A stretch of DNA of 64,000 nt from Paracoccus sp. IB05 (GTDB taxonomy: Bacteria > Pseudomonadota > Alphaproteobacteria > Rhodobacterales > Rhodobacteraceae), in NCBI RefSeq assembly GCF_016405985.1, contig NZ_JAEFCF010000021.1, positions 1 to 64,000 of the forward strand, in the 5' to 3' direction. A model generated the notes under the pieces. It was not told the DNA's origin, did no database searches, and saw only the letters and a list, made by a program, of their open reading frames with translations. The translations under genes and the position numbers were made by a program. Positions within the stretch are counted from its first letter, which is position 1; each line of letters begins with the position of its first letter. Positions 19,122 through 28,208 of this stretch are shown in pieces.

Positions 19122-20438
19122 ATGTCCGACCTTTTCGACAGTGCCCCCAGGCAGACGAAACAGCCGCTGGCCGCAGTTCTGCGCCCGCAGACGCTTGATG
19201 ATGTGTTCGGCCAGCCCGATATCGTTAAGCCCGGCTCAGTGTTGCGCCGCCGGATCGCTGCCGGCCGGCTTGGCAGCCTGATCCTTTATGGCCCTCCCGG
19301 CATCGGGAAGACCTCGATTGCCAGAGCGGTCGGCAATATGCTGGGCAAGGAATTCCGCCCGCTGCACGCAACCCGCGCCGGCGTAAAGGACTTGCGTGAA
19401 CTGGCGGATGAGGCCCGGATCCGGCCATTGCTGATTTTCGTGGACGAGGTGCACCGCTTCAGCGCGACGCAATGCGACGATCTCCTGTCAATCTGTGAGG
19501 AGGGCACGGCCGATTTCATCGGTGCGACAACCGGCAATCCCTACCACGTGTTGCCGCCCGCTCTGATATCGCGCTCGCATATTCTGAAGCTTGAGCCGCT
19601 GACCATAGAAGACATGGAACGTGTTCTTTTGCGCGGCCTTGCCCATCTGAAAGAGGAAGGCATCGAAGTGGTCCTGGAGCCTGCGCAGATGCGTCTGCTG
19701 GCGGGCCGGTCCGGTGGCGACGCGCGACGCGCGCTCACGACGCTGGAAAGCCTCGCGGTCGGGCATGACCAGGCGCGGGTGGTCATTACCGGTGAGATGA
19801 TCGAGGAAGTCTATGCCTCGGCGCCGGTGAACCATGATCGCAGTGGCGATATGCATTACGATGTCGTCAGTGCGATGATCAAGGCGGCAAGGGGCTCGGA
19901 TCCGGATGCCACGCTCTATTGGCTGGCCCGGCTCATCCATGCCGGTGAAGATCCACGCTACATTGCGCGACGGCTGATGATCCATGCCTCGGAAGATGTT
20001 GGCCTTGCTGACAACACCGCGCTGCAGACTGCGGTTGCCGCCCTGCACGCAGTGGAGAAGATCGGTTATCCTGAGGCGCAGATTATCCTGGCCCATGCGG
20101 CGCTGCATATCGCTTTGGCGCCGAAGTCGAATTCAGCGTGCCGTGGCATTGGGCTGGCAATGAAGATGGTGACTTCAGAAGCGCCAAAACCGGTTCCCCT
20201 GCATCTGCGCGACTCTCATTACGCCGGCGCCGCCAAGCTCGGTCACGTCGGCTATAAGTTTCCGCATAATGACCCGCGGGGCTGGGTCGAGCAGAATTAC
20301 GCGGCGGGTCTGGCCAGGGGATCTCTCTACCAGTCTGATGGCAGAGGCGTCACATTCGAGGCAAGAGCTGCTGAGTATTGGGAGCGTGTCACAGGCCTTC
20401 CCACCGTGCAGAGAACGCCTTCGTCAACATCTGAATGA
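19122..20438 (+). CDS. rarA: Replication-associated recombination protein A-like AAA ATPase
   Basis: 438 residues. RarA/MgsA is an AAA+ ATPase related to clamp loaders that acts at stalled replication forks. Walker A GPPGIGKTS is at 57-65, Walker B LLIFVDEVH at 103-111, and sensor TTGNP follows. The C-terminal tetramer domain holds DVGLADNTALQTAVAA and YPEAQIILAHAALHIALAPKSN. Motif spellings such as DEVHRFSATQCDD and TGNPYHVLPPALISRSH differ from the usual DEIHRFNKAQQD and TENPSFELNSALLSR, so this is a divergent copy. The ATG at 19122 matches the family start. Confidence 0.85.
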   Translation: MSDLFDSAPRQTKQPLAAVLRPQTLDDVFGQPDIVKPGSVLRRRIAAGRLGSLILYGPPGIGKTSIARAVGNMLGKEFRPLHATRAGVKDLRELADEARIRPLLIFVDEVHRFSATQCDDLLSICEEGTADFIGATTGNPYHVLPPALISRSHILKLEPLTIEDMERVLLRGLAHLKEEGIEVVLEPAQMRLLAGRSGGDARRALTTLESLAVGHDQARVVITGEMIEEVYASAPVNHDRSGDMHYDVVSAMIKAARGSDPDATLYWLARLIHAGEDPRYIARRLMIHASEDVGLADNTALQTAVAALHAVEKIGYPEAQIILAHAALHIALAPKSNSACRGIGLAMKMVTSEAPKPVPLHLRDSHYAGAAKLGHVGYKFPHNDPRGWVEQNYAAGLARGSLYQSDGRGVTFEARAAEYWERVTGLPTVQRTPSSTSE

Positions 20439-20846
20439 GGCCACCCGATGCGCGACCTTCCCTCAAAGCTGCCAGGGGCCAGTGCGGATCGCCGCCGGGC
20501 GTGCTCCGTGGTCAGCGTTTCGGGCACGACAGAGCACCAACCTGGCTGGATTTCGGGTGGAAACCAGCGGTAAAATCCGCGCAGGCGACATTCTTATGGC
20601 GCGGGCAATGATTGCGACCATGACCCCGAGGATGCTTTCGGGGGGGCAGGACTGGGTCCGCCAAGACCTGAATGCCTCGTTCTGTACGGCCCGCCAGAAT
20701 GCGGCTGCGAATAAGCGCTGAAAAAGCGAATCGATTGCTTTGCAAAGCTGCGGCAGCGACATCAGGGTGGCTGATGGGCCGGTGAGGGGCTTGACCTGTT
20801 AACGCTGAACGGCCATCTGGCCACAGGAACACATGAAGGTGCACCG
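20439..20846. other. Intergenic region between rarA and ttcA
   Basis: 408 bases. Open frames exist on both strands but none has a family match, a good ribosome binding site or convincing composition. TTGACC at 20791-20796 could be a -35 for ttcA, but the -10 at 17 bases (CATCTG) is poor. It may be debris from the rarA replacement. Confidence 0.4.
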
Positions 20847-21719
20847 ATGCTGGACGAGGCCGACGATATTCATCCGCTGTTTTACGGCGCTCCGAAATCG
20901 ACCGAGTTCCGCAAGCTGAGGAAACGCCTCGTAAGCCAGGTGCGCGAGGCGATCGACACCTATGGCATGATCCAGCCGGGGACGCGCTGGCTTGTCTGCC
21001 TTTCGGGCGGCAAGGACAGCTACACGCTGCTCGCCGTCTTGTATGAGCTGAAATGGCGCGGGCTTTTGCCGGTCGATCTGCTGGCCTGCAATCTCGATCA
21101 GGGTCAGCCGGGGTTCCCTTCGACCGTACTGCCGGAATTTCTGGCGAAAATGGAGGTCGAGCACCGGGTCGAATATCAGGACACCTATTCGGTGGTGACC
21201 GCGAAAATCAAGCCAGGTGCGACGATGTGTTCGCTCTGTTCGCGGCTAAGGCGCGGAAATCTCTACCGGATTGCGCGGGAAGAGGGCTGTTCGGCCGTGG
21301 TGCTCGGGCATCACCGCGATGACATTCTCGAGACCTTTTTCATGAACCTCTTCCATGGCGGCCGGCTGGCGAGCATGCCACCGAAGCTGGTGAATGAAGA
21401 GGGCGATCTGTTCCTTTACCGGCCCCTGGCCTTTGTGGCCGAGGCTGACTGCGACCGTTTTGCCCGCGCGATGAATTATCCGATCATCCCCTGTGATCTC
21501 TGTGGCAGCCAGGAAGGGCTGCAACGGGCCCAGGTGAAAAAGCTGCTTGATGAGTGGGAAACGCGCACCCCGGGCCGCCGTCAGGTGATGTTCCGTTCGC
21601 TGATGAATGTGCGCCCCTCGCATCTTGCTGACCCCGGCATCTTCGATTTCCTCGGGCTGATGACCGGAGAACCCGGAGAAGTTGAGGAAAATGCGAAGCA
21701 TCTTCGTCTTCCGGATTAA
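20847..21719 (+). CDS. ttcA: tRNA 2-thiocytidine biosynthesis protein TtcA
   Basis: 290 residues. TtcA thiolates C32 in certain tRNAs with ATP and a [4Fe-4S] cluster. The PP-loop SGGKDS is at 53-58. Two CXXC pairs expected for the cluster are at C128/C131 (CSLC) and C216/C219 (CDLC). [16 protein letters not shown] and GHH are further family motifs. The start [12 protein letters not shown] is as in relatives. The next gene lies 69 bases downstream. Confidence 0.93.
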   Translation: MLDEADDIHPLFYGAPKSTEFRKLRKRLVSQVREAIDTYGMIQPGTRWLVCLSGGKDSYTLLAVLYELKWRGLLPVDLLACNLDQGQPGFPSTVLPEFLAKMEVEHRVEYQDTYSVVTAKIKPGATMCSLCSRLRRGNLYRIAREEGCSAVVLGHHRDDILETFFMNLFHGGRLASMPPKLVNEEGDLFLYRPLAFVAEADCDRFARAMNYPIIPCDLCGSQEGLQRAQVKKLLDEWETRTPGRRQVMFRSLMNVRPSHLADPGIFDFLGLMTGEPGEVEENAKHLRLPD

Positions 21720-21788
21720 GAAAGCCCATACAGGTTTCGCCAATCCTGTTCTGCGATGGCCCGGCGCCATATCAGAGAGGGTTCCCGT

Positions 21789-23327
21789 ATGTCGGCTCTT
21801 CCCAGCACAGCCCGCACCCGCAGGTATCTGAAGGCCCTGGGCTGTTTCCGGCGGCCGGAATTTCTTCTGTTTCTGCCCGCGATCACGCTTGCGGGGTTCT
21901 GGCTGGGCGGTGAGCGGGCGCTGATCTTTCTCGCGCTTGGCCTGCCGCTGGTGATCGCCATCGCCGGGCCGGATCCTTTGCGGGCGCCGATGCCATTGGG
22001 GGACAAGGACGAAGGGACATCGCTGCAGCGGGCGATTGCGGCGATGGACCGGATGCTGCCGCTGGTCACGGATAATGGGCGCAATACGGCCTGCCTGATC
22101 GTGCAGTTCGACAATCTGACCAATACGCTGGAACGCCATGGCCGCGCCGCCCATACCGAAGTGCTGGAGCGCGCGACGGACCGCATTCGCGGCGCGCTGA
22201 GGGCGGGGGATCTTGTGACCAATCCGCTTGGCGCTTCGGCGGTCGTTGTGCTCTCGCCGGTGAGGCGGCTGGATCTGGAAAGCATGGTTCAGCTTTGTGC
22301 GCGGCTCCAGGATGCGGTGGCGGAACCGATTTCGCTTGGCGGAGCGCGGCTTTATATCACCTGCTCTATCGGTTTTTGTATCGGGGGCTGCTCACCCGAG
22401 GCGACCGGGCGATCGCTGCTCGATGCGGCCCAGGCGGCGGCAGACGAGGCGCTTGGCCACGGGCCGGGCGCGATCCGGGCCTTCTCGCGTGATATGGCCG
22501 AACGCAGTGTCGTCCGCGCTGCACTGCGCGACGATCTCGAAGAGGCGCTCGATAAGGGAGAGATCCGCGCCTGGTTCCAGCCGCAGATTTCCACCGATAC
22601 CGGCGAGATTTCCGGGCTCGAGGCGCTGGCACGCTGGCATCACCCGCTGCGCGGCGTGCTTTCGCCGGCGGAGTTCCTGCCGCTGGTCGAAAGCAGCGAT
22701 CTGAGCGATCGTCTGAGCGAGACCATGCTGTCCCATGCGCTGGTCGCGCTGAAAGACTGGGACAAGGCGGGGTTGCAGGTCCCCACGGTCTCGGTCAATT
22801 TCTCGGCGGCGGAACTGCGCAACCCGCGCCTGCCAGACCGTATCCGCTGGGAGCTGGAGCGGTTCGATCTGAAACCGGCCCGGCTCACGGTGGAGATCCT
22901 TGAGACCGTGGTGGCCCAGGCCGAGAATGATGTGATCGTGTCGAATATCGCGCAGCTGGCCTCGATGGGCTGCGGCATCGACCTTGACGATTTCGGCACC
23001 GGCCATGCTTCGATCTCGACCATCCGGCGCTTTACCGTTCGGCGCCTGAAGATCGACCGCAGCTTTGTCACCCGGGTGGACCAGGATCGCGATCAGCAGC
23101 GCATGGTGTCGGCGATCATCTCGCTGGCGGACCGGCTTGGGCTGGAGACGCTGGCCGAAGGGGTGGAGACCGCAAGTGAGCATTCCATGTTGTCCCAGCT
23201 TGGGTGCCGCTTTGTGCAGGGCTATGGAATCGAACGGCCGCTGAACCCCGAAGACACGCTGGAATGGATCCGTAAACACCAGAACCGCCCCGACCGCATC
23301 CCGCGGATTGGCGCGCGGGGCGGCTGA
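21789..23327 (+). CDS. Membrane EAL-domain protein with degenerate GGDEF
   Basis: 512 residues. Two hydrophobic segments at about 24-60 anchor it in the inner membrane. A GGDEF-like domain (about 85-240) has LGASAVVVLSP where GGDEF should be, so cyclase activity is not expected. The EAL domain (about 250-500) keeps EAL at 278-280, VNFSAAEL, EILET, DDFGTGHAS at 400-408, KIDRSFV and ETLAEGVET, so c-di-GMP hydrolysis is plausible. The ATG at 21789 follows GAGAGGG. Its signal is unknown. Confidence 0.88.
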   Translation: MSALPSTARTRRYLKALGCFRRPEFLLFLPAITLAGFWLGGERALIFLALGLPLVIAIAGPDPLRAPMPLGDKDEGTSLQRAIAAMDRMLPLVTDNGRNTACLIVQFDNLTNTLERHGRAAHTEVLERATDRIRGALRAGDLVTNPLGASAVVVLSPVRRLDLESMVQLCARLQDAVAEPISLGGARLYITCSIGFCIGGCSPEATGRSLLDAAQAAADEALGHGPGAIRAFSRDMAERSVVRAALRDDLEEALDKGEIRAWFQPQISTDTGEISGLEALARWHHPLRGVLSPAEFLPLVESSDLSDRLSETMLSHALVALKDWDKAGLQVPTVSVNFSAAELRNPRLPDRIRWELERFDLKPARLTVEILETVVAQAENDVIVSNIAQLASMGCGIDLDDFGTGHASISTIRRFTVRRLKIDRSFVTRVDQDRDQQRMVSAIISLADRLGLETLAEGVETASEHSMLSQLGCRFVQGYGIERPLNPEDTLEWIRKHQNRPDRIPRIGARGG

Positions 23328-23420
23328 GACCTGCTGCTTCGTGCACCCTGCTGTGGCAGGCCGGAATGCGCTAATCAGCCGGATACCGGCCCGGTTCGCC
23401 GGCTTTTCCGGCGAAACCGC

Positions 23421-23449
23421 TTGACCTTTCGCCCCCCCTTCTGTTGAAG
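23421..23449 (+). promoter_or_regulatory. Weak promoter candidate for yidC
   Basis: TTGACC at 23421-23426 and TTGAAG at 23444-23449 with a 17-base spacer, 40 bases before yidC. The -10 is poor. Confidence 0.3.
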
Positions 23450-23488
23450 ACCGCTGATCCTTCCTTACATGCGGCAGCGGTTCAGAAT

Positions 23489-25369
23489 ATGGACGAGAAA
23501 AACAACAAGAACCTCATTCTCGCCATGGTGCTCAGCGCTCTGGTCATCCTGGTGTGGTTCTGGCTCTTCCCTCCTCCGGAAACGACGGCTCCGGTTGAGA
23601 CCGCCACCACGGAACAACCCGGCGCGGCTCTGCCTGAGGCGGGCGCTGTAGCTGGGTCAGAGCCGGTTCCCGAAGCGCCGCGTCTGCGGGTGGAAACGCC
23701 GCAGCTGGAAGGTTCGATCTCGCTGCGCGGTGGCCGTATCGACGATCTGCGTCTGAAAAATTACCACGAGACCATCGAGGATGACTCGCCGATTGTCCGC
23801 CTGCTGACGCCGCAAGGCGAGCAGGGCGCCTGGTTCGCGCTCTTCGGCTGGCGCCCCGCTGGTTCGCTGACCGAGGGCGATGTGCCCGGCGCGCAAACCG
23901 AATGGACGCCGGTGACCACCGGTGCGCTGTCGCCGGGCAACCCCGCCAGACTGACCTGGGACAATGGCAAGGGCCTGACCTTCACCCGCGAGATCTCGGT
24001 GGATGAAGAGTTCATGTTCACCGTCAATGAGACGGTTGCGAATACCGGCACCGGTGATGCCTCGATGTTCTATTACGGTCAGATCCAGCGCTATGGCCTG
24101 CCCGCGAATATGAAGAGCTTCTTCATCCTGCATGAAGGCGCCATTGCCCGCGCCGATGGCAAGCTGACCGAAACCACCTATAAAAACATCGTCGCCCTCG
24201 ACCCGGTCGAACGCGAGGCCGCACCGGCCAGCGTCGTCGAAGCCTCGGATGGCGGCTGGATCGGCTTTACCGATCACTACTGGATGTCGCTCCTGGTGCC
24301 CGAACAGGGCAAGCCGATCACCCAGGTTACGAAATATGTGGCCTCGCATGACCTCTATCTGACCGAGGCGCGTCAGCCCACTGTGATCGTGACCCCGGGC
24401 CAAAGCCTCACCACCTCGACCCGCTTCTTCGTCGGCGCCAAGGAATGGGAAGCGATCCGCGACTACCAGAACGAGCCGGGCTTCGTGTCGAAACTGTTCG
24501 GTGCCAAGGCCGATGAGGCCCGGGCCCCGATCCCCGGGTTCATCGATTCGATTGACTGGGGCTGGTTCTACTTCCTGACCAAGCCGATCTTCGCGCTGCT
24601 GCACTGGATCCATGGCCTGATCGGCAATATGGGCCTTGCGATCATAGCACTGACCTTCGTGCTGAAGCTGATCGTGCTGCCCCTGGCTTACAAATCCTAT
24701 GTCTCGATGGCGCGGATGAAAGAGCTGCAGCCCGAGATGGAGGCGCTCAAGGAACGGGCTGGCGAAGACAAGCAGCGCCTGCAAAAGGAAATGCTGCAGC
24801 TTTACCGCGATAAAAAGGTCAATCCGGCGGCGGGCTGTCTGCCGATCCTGATCCAGATTCCGATCTTCTTCTCGCTTTACAAGGTGATCTTCGTCACCAT
24901 CGAATTGCGGCACGCGCCCTTCTTCGGCTGGCTGCAGGACCTCTCGGCGCCCGATCCCTCGTCGCTGTTCAACCTGTTCGGCGCGCTGCCCTGGGATGCA
25001 CCGGCGACCGGCTCGATCCTGCATCTGGTCTTTATCGGCGCGCTGCCGATCCTTCTCGGCATCAGCATGTGGCTGCAGCAAAAGCTGAACCCGGCGCCCA
25101 CCGATCCGGTCCAGGCCTCGATCTTCGCCTGGATGCCCTGGGTGTTCATGTTCATGCTTGGCGGTTTTGCCTCGGGCCTGGTGGTTTACTGGATCACCAA
25201 CAACGTCATCACCTTCTCGCAGCAGTTCATCATCATGCGCAGCCACGGGCATAAGCCGGATATCTTCGGCAATATCCGCTCGGGCTTTCGCAAGAAGGAA
25301 GCGGCGGCCAATGCCAATAAAGCGCCCGCCGGCAAGCTTGCGGATAAAGGCAGTGCGAAAAAGAAATGA
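23489..25369 (+). CDS. yidC: Membrane protein insertase YidC
   Basis: 626 residues. YidC inserts and folds inner-membrane proteins such as F0 subunits, alone or with SecYEG. There is an N-terminal membrane anchor (NLILAMVLSALVILVWFWLF), a large periplasmic beta domain (about 60-350), then the conserved core with WFYFLTKPIFALLHWIHG from about 358 and MKELQPEMEALKERAGEDKQ in the cytoplasmic hairpin. The ATG at 23489 matches the family start. The stop overlaps the MOSC gene (ATGA). Confidence 0.97.
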   Translation: MDEKNNKNLILAMVLSALVILVWFWLFPPPETTAPVETATTEQPGAALPEAGAVAGSEPVPEAPRLRVETPQLEGSISLRGGRIDDLRLKNYHETIEDDSPIVRLLTPQGEQGAWFALFGWRPAGSLTEGDVPGAQTEWTPVTTGALSPGNPARLTWDNGKGLTFTREISVDEEFMFTVNETVANTGTGDASMFYYGQIQRYGLPANMKSFFILHEGAIARADGKLTETTYKNIVALDPVEREAAPASVVEASDGGWIGFTDHYWMSLLVPEQGKPITQVTKYVASHDLYLTEARQPTVIVTPGQSLTTSTRFFVGAKEWEAIRDYQNEPGFVSKLFGAKADEARAPIPGFIDSIDWGWFYFLTKPIFALLHWIHGLIGNMGLAIIALTFVLKLIVLPLAYKSYVSMARMKELQPEMEALKERAGEDKQRLQKEMLQLYRDKKVNPAAGCLPILIQIPIFFSLYKVIFVTIELRHAPFFGWLQDLSAPDPSSLFNLFGALPWDAPATGSILHLVFIGALPILLGISMWLQQKLNPAPTDPVQASIFAWMPWVFMFMLGGFASGLVVYWITNNVITFSQQFIIMRSHGHKPDIFGNIRSGFRKKEAAANANKAPAGKLADKGSAKKK

Positions 25370-26127
25370 CCAGTGAAGGGCGCCTTGCGCAGATCCTCCG
25401 TCATCCGATCAAGGCCCACGGACGCGAGCAGCTCGCGTCCGTTCGGCTGTCGGAAGGCGAGGCGATGCCCTGGGATCGCCACTGGGCCGTGGCGCATGAC
25501 CTGTCGAAATTTGATCCCGGGGCGCCGTCCTGGATGCCCTGCATCAACTTTCAGCGCGCAGCGCGCAGCCCGACGCTGATGGCGATCGAGGCGCGGTTCG
25601 ATGAGGTCTCGGGCGAAATGCGCCTCACCCATCCGGACCTGCCGCCGCTGGTCTTCTTTCCCGAAAGTGAAGGCGAAAAGCTGATCGACTGGGTGCTGCC
25701 GATCAGCCCGCAGCTGCGGTTTCGCCCGGTGGCCCTGGTGCACGCGCCGGATCGGGCAATGACCGACACGGCCTATGCCAGCCTCTCGATCAAGAACCTC
25801 GCCTCAAATGCCGCACTCGGGCAGAAGATGAAGCGCGACCTCTCGATCCATCGCTGGCGCGGCAATCTCTGGGTTGACGGTTTCGCGCCCTGGGAAGAGA
25901 TGACCTGGGTAGGACGGCGGTTGCGGATTGGCGCCACCGTGCTGGAGATCCGCGAAAGGGTGGGGCGCTGCCGTGCCACCATGTCGAACCCGGAAACCGG
26001 CCTGGTTGACGCGGATACGCTGGATGCGCTGATGGAAACCGTCGGCGTGCAGGATTTCGGTGTGTTCGGCACCGTGCTGGAGGGCGGCGAGATCCGCCCG
26101 GAAGACAGGGTCGAGGTACTGGCATGA
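25366..26127 (+). CDS. MOSC-domain protein
   Basis: 253 residues. The MOSC beta-barrel is shared with molybdenum cofactor sulfurase and bacterial enzymes that bind sulfur or reduce N-hydroxylated compounds. The conserved Cys lies in RVGRCRATMSNPETG near residue 203, preceded by the MOSC-N region starting ILRHPIKAHGRE. It is coupled on both sides by ATGA overlaps, with yidC and engB. The substrate cannot be told. Confidence 0.85.
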   Translation: MTSEGRLAQILRHPIKAHGREQLASVRLSEGEAMPWDRHWAVAHDLSKFDPGAPSWMPCINFQRAARSPTLMAIEARFDEVSGEMRLTHPDLPPLVFFPESEGEKLIDWVLPISPQLRFRPVALVHAPDRAMTDTAYASLSIKNLASNAALGQKMKRDLSIHRWRGNLWVDGFAPWEEMTWVGRRLRIGATVLEIRERVGRCRATMSNPETGLVDADTLDALMETVGVQDFGVFGTVLEGGEIRPEDRVEVLA

Positions 26128-26774
26128 CGATGGCGTTTACCCTTGCTGCAGAACCGGAGGACGCGGCGCGCGAAACCGGGCGGCTGCTTTTTGCCGGGCC
26201 GGTCGATTTCGTGAAGGGCGTGACCACCATGGCGGCACTGCCGCCGGCTGACCGCGTGGAGGTCTGCTTCGCCGGTCGCTCCAATGTCGGGAAATCAAGC
26301 CTGATCAATGCGTTGACCACGCGCAAAAGCCTCGCGCGCGCGTCGAATACCCCAGGCCGGACGCAGGAGATCAACTTCTTTACACTCGGCGACAGCCGCT
26401 ATCTCGTCGACCTTCCCGGCTATGGCTTTGCCGAAGCCCCGGTGGCTATTGTGCGCAAATGGCAGGAATTGCTGAAATCCTATCTTGCCGGACGGCAGAC
26501 CCTGCGGCGTGCTTTTGTTCTGATCGATACGCGCCATGGCGTGAAAGCGGTAGATGACGAGATCATGGGCCTGCTCGACCGATCAGCCGTGACCTTCCAG
26601 GTCGTGATGACCAAGGCAGATAAGGTCAATCTCGCCACCCGCGAGGCCAATATCGAGCAGGTGAAACAGGCCTTGCAAAAGCATCCGGCCGCCTATCCCG
26701 AGATCATCGTGACCAGTTCCGAAAAGGGCGAGGGCGTCGAGACCCTGCGCGCCGTGATCGCAACGCTGGAATAG
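26124..26774 (+). CDS. engB: Ribosome biogenesis GTPase EngB (YsxC/YihA)
   Basis: 216 residues. A small GTPase needed for 50S assembly. G1 GRSNVGKS is at 51-58, the G2 Thr in SNTPGRTQ follows, G3 DLPGYG lies at about 96-101, and G4 TKAD at about 161-164. Translationally coupled to the MOSC gene. It ends at a double hairpin, which closes the housekeeping block before the accessory module. Confidence 0.96.
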   Translation: MTMAFTLAAEPEDAARETGRLLFAGPVDFVKGVTTMAALPPADRVEVCFAGRSNVGKSSLINALTTRKSLARASNTPGRTQEINFFTLGDSRYLVDLPGYGFAEAPVAIVRKWQELLKSYLAGRQTLRRAFVLIDTRHGVKAVDDEIMGLLDRSAVTFQVVMTKADKVNLATREANIEQVKQALQKHPAAYPEIIVTSSEKGEGVETLRAVIATLE

Positions 26775-26776
26775 AA

Positions 26777-26824
26777 GCCGGTTTCTGCACAGAAACCGGC
26801 CCGGAGTTTTTCTTAAAACTCCGG
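26777..26824 (+). terminator. Double hairpin after engB
   Basis: GCCGGTTTCTG-CA-CAGAAACCGGC (26777-26800) is followed directly by CCGGAGTTTT-TCTTA-AAACTCCGG (26801-26824). The first stem has no T tract and the second contains one in its arm. Together they are a likely termination zone. Confidence 0.65.
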
Positions 26825-26904
26825 TGCCTCTGGCTGCTGAACTCTCTCCATTCTTTCGGTCTCGCATCTGGCCTTGTGGTGTTTTCCCGGCCTGTTCTTC
26901 TCTG

Positions 26905-26936
26905 TTGACAGGTTTGCTCGGATGTACAATTGTACA
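26905..26936 (+). promoter_or_regulatory. Promoter with 14-bp operator palindrome upstream of the LLM gene
   Basis: TTGACA at 26905-26910 is a consensus -35. The perfect palindrome TGTACAATTGTACA (26923-26936) occupies the -10 zone; TACAAT within it is only 14 bases from the -35, and AATTGT at 17. A protein bound here would block polymerase. The sequence type is reminiscent of GntR-family sites, but no GntR gene is in the window; the nearby TetR is the only local regulator. Confidence 0.6.
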
Positions 26937-26961
26937 CTCGTGCAGAATGGAGGGAAGGCGA

Positions 26962-27990
26962 TTGGATTTTTCACATTTTCTCAGCAGTCACCTCCTGTGC
27001 CGGGAGACCGGGGGCAAGCAGCTCTACCGTGAGATGACCGACCAGGCGCTTCATGCCGAGTTCTGTGGCTATCGCGGTGTCGCAATCCCGGAACATCATC
27101 TGATCAATATTCTACTGGTCCCTTCGCCGCTGCAGCTCGCTGTCAGAATCGCGTCCCTGACCAGGGATCTCGAGATTTCGACCTCGATCTGTCAGTTGCC
27201 GATCAGGGATATGCGGGTCTTCGCCGGTGAAGTCGTTCAGGCCCAGGCGCTTTGTGACGGGCGCCTGGTTCTTGGGGTCGGCAAGGGGGCATTTGGTTTT
27301 GAAACCGGCCGAATCGGTGTCCCGATGGAAGATACCAAGGCCATTTTCGAGGAAAGCCTTGCCGTTCTCGAGGCGCTTCTGACGCGTGAAGAGGTGACCT
27401 GGGAGGGGTCTCGCTATCGCTTTGACGCGCTTACAGTGATGCCGCGCCCCGAAGATCCGATCCCGGTCGCGCTGGCGATCATGGCACCGCCCGGGATCGA
27501 GGCGGCAGCGGCCAGGGGCTATTCTGTCCAGACCACACCGCTCGGGGCCAGCCACGAGATCCTGCGCAGCCAGGTGGATGCCTTCCATTCTGGCCGCGCC
27601 CGGGCTGGCCGACCGGACCGACAGCGGCTCTCGCTGCAACGCACGCTATGGCTTGCGCGTGATGAGGCAGAGGCGGATCAGATGACGGCCCGTGCGCATC
27701 ACTATTACCAGAGCTTTGACAATGTCTTTGGCGGGCCGGGCCTGGTGGATCATGGCATGATCCGCCCGCTGCCGCGGCGCCAGACGGTTGAGGAGTTACG
27801 CCAGAACGTGCTCATCTGTACGCAAGCCGAGATGATCGACAGGCTGGCCGGCTATGCTGAACTGGGGATCGATGAGGTGATCGCCTCGTCGAATTTCGGC
27901 CAGCCCCAGGAGGCCACACTTGATATGATGAGCCGCTTCGCGGCAGAGGTCATGCCCTCCATCCGGCCCATGCGCCAAAAAGTTGCATAA
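26962..27990 (+). CDS. LLM-class flavin-dependent oxidoreductase
   Basis: 342 residues from TTG at 26962 (MDFSHFLSSHLL), chosen because GGAGGGAAGG lies just ahead and the family starts this way; an ATG at 26947 is the alternative. Luciferase-like monooxygenases use FMNH2 and O2 to oxygenate small organics. Family marks are AIPEHHLIN, LVLGVGKGAFGFE and MPRPEDPIPVALAIMAPP. Followed by tautomerase and hydrolase genes, which suggests oxidation followed by isomerisation and hydrolysis, as in the Rut uracil pathway. Substrate unknown. Confidence 0.85.
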   Translation: MDFSHFLSSHLLCRETGGKQLYREMTDQALHAEFCGYRGVAIPEHHLINILLVPSPLQLAVRIASLTRDLEISTSICQLPIRDMRVFAGEVVQAQALCDGRLVLGVGKGAFGFETGRIGVPMEDTKAIFEESLAVLEALLTREEVTWEGSRYRFDALTVMPRPEDPIPVALAIMAPPGIEAAAARGYSVQTTPLGASHEILRSQVDAFHSGRARAGRPDRQRLSLQRTLWLARDEAEADQMTARAHHYYQSFDNVFGGPGLVDHGMIRPLPRRQTVEELRQNVLICTQAEMIDRLAGYAELGIDEVIASSNFGQPQEATLDMMSRFAAEVMPSIRPMRQKVA

Positions 27991-28010
27991 GTGAAAGCAA
28001 GGACCAGAAA

Positions 28011-28205
28011 ATGCCAATGATCCGTATCGAAATGTTCGAAGGTCGCACTGTCGAACAAAAGCGTGCCTGTGCCAAAGCCCTCACCCGGGCCTTTGTCGAA
28101 ACCTGCGGTGGCACGCCGGAAGCGCTTCAGATCGTCTTTACAGATGTTGCGAAACACGACTGGGCCTTTGGCGGGCGGCTCGGGTCCGACCCAAAACCGG
28201 AGTGA
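28011..28205 (+). CDS. 4-oxalocrotonate tautomerase family protein
   Basis: 64 residues, the length of 4-OT subunits. After Met removal it starts with Pro (MPMIRIEMFEGRTVEQK), and the N-terminal Pro is the catalytic base of the family. The family enol-keto isomerisation would suit a product of ring or C-C oxidation. It lies 20 bases after the LLM gene and 3 before the hydrolase. Confidence 0.85.
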   Translation: MPMIRIEMFEGRTVEQKRACAKALTRAFVETCGGTPEALQIVFTDVAKHDWAFGGRLGSDPKPE

Positions 28206-28208
28206 GCC

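Noticed and set aside
20439-20846. Possible genes in the rarA-ttcA gap
   Set aside because: Frames on both strands lack ribosome binding sites, family features and consistent codon use.
26824-26961. Upstream extension of the LLM oxidoreductase to 26824
   Set aside because: It would begin in the engB hairpin and run across the promoter and operator; the Met-Asp-Phe-Ser start after GGAGGG fits the family.
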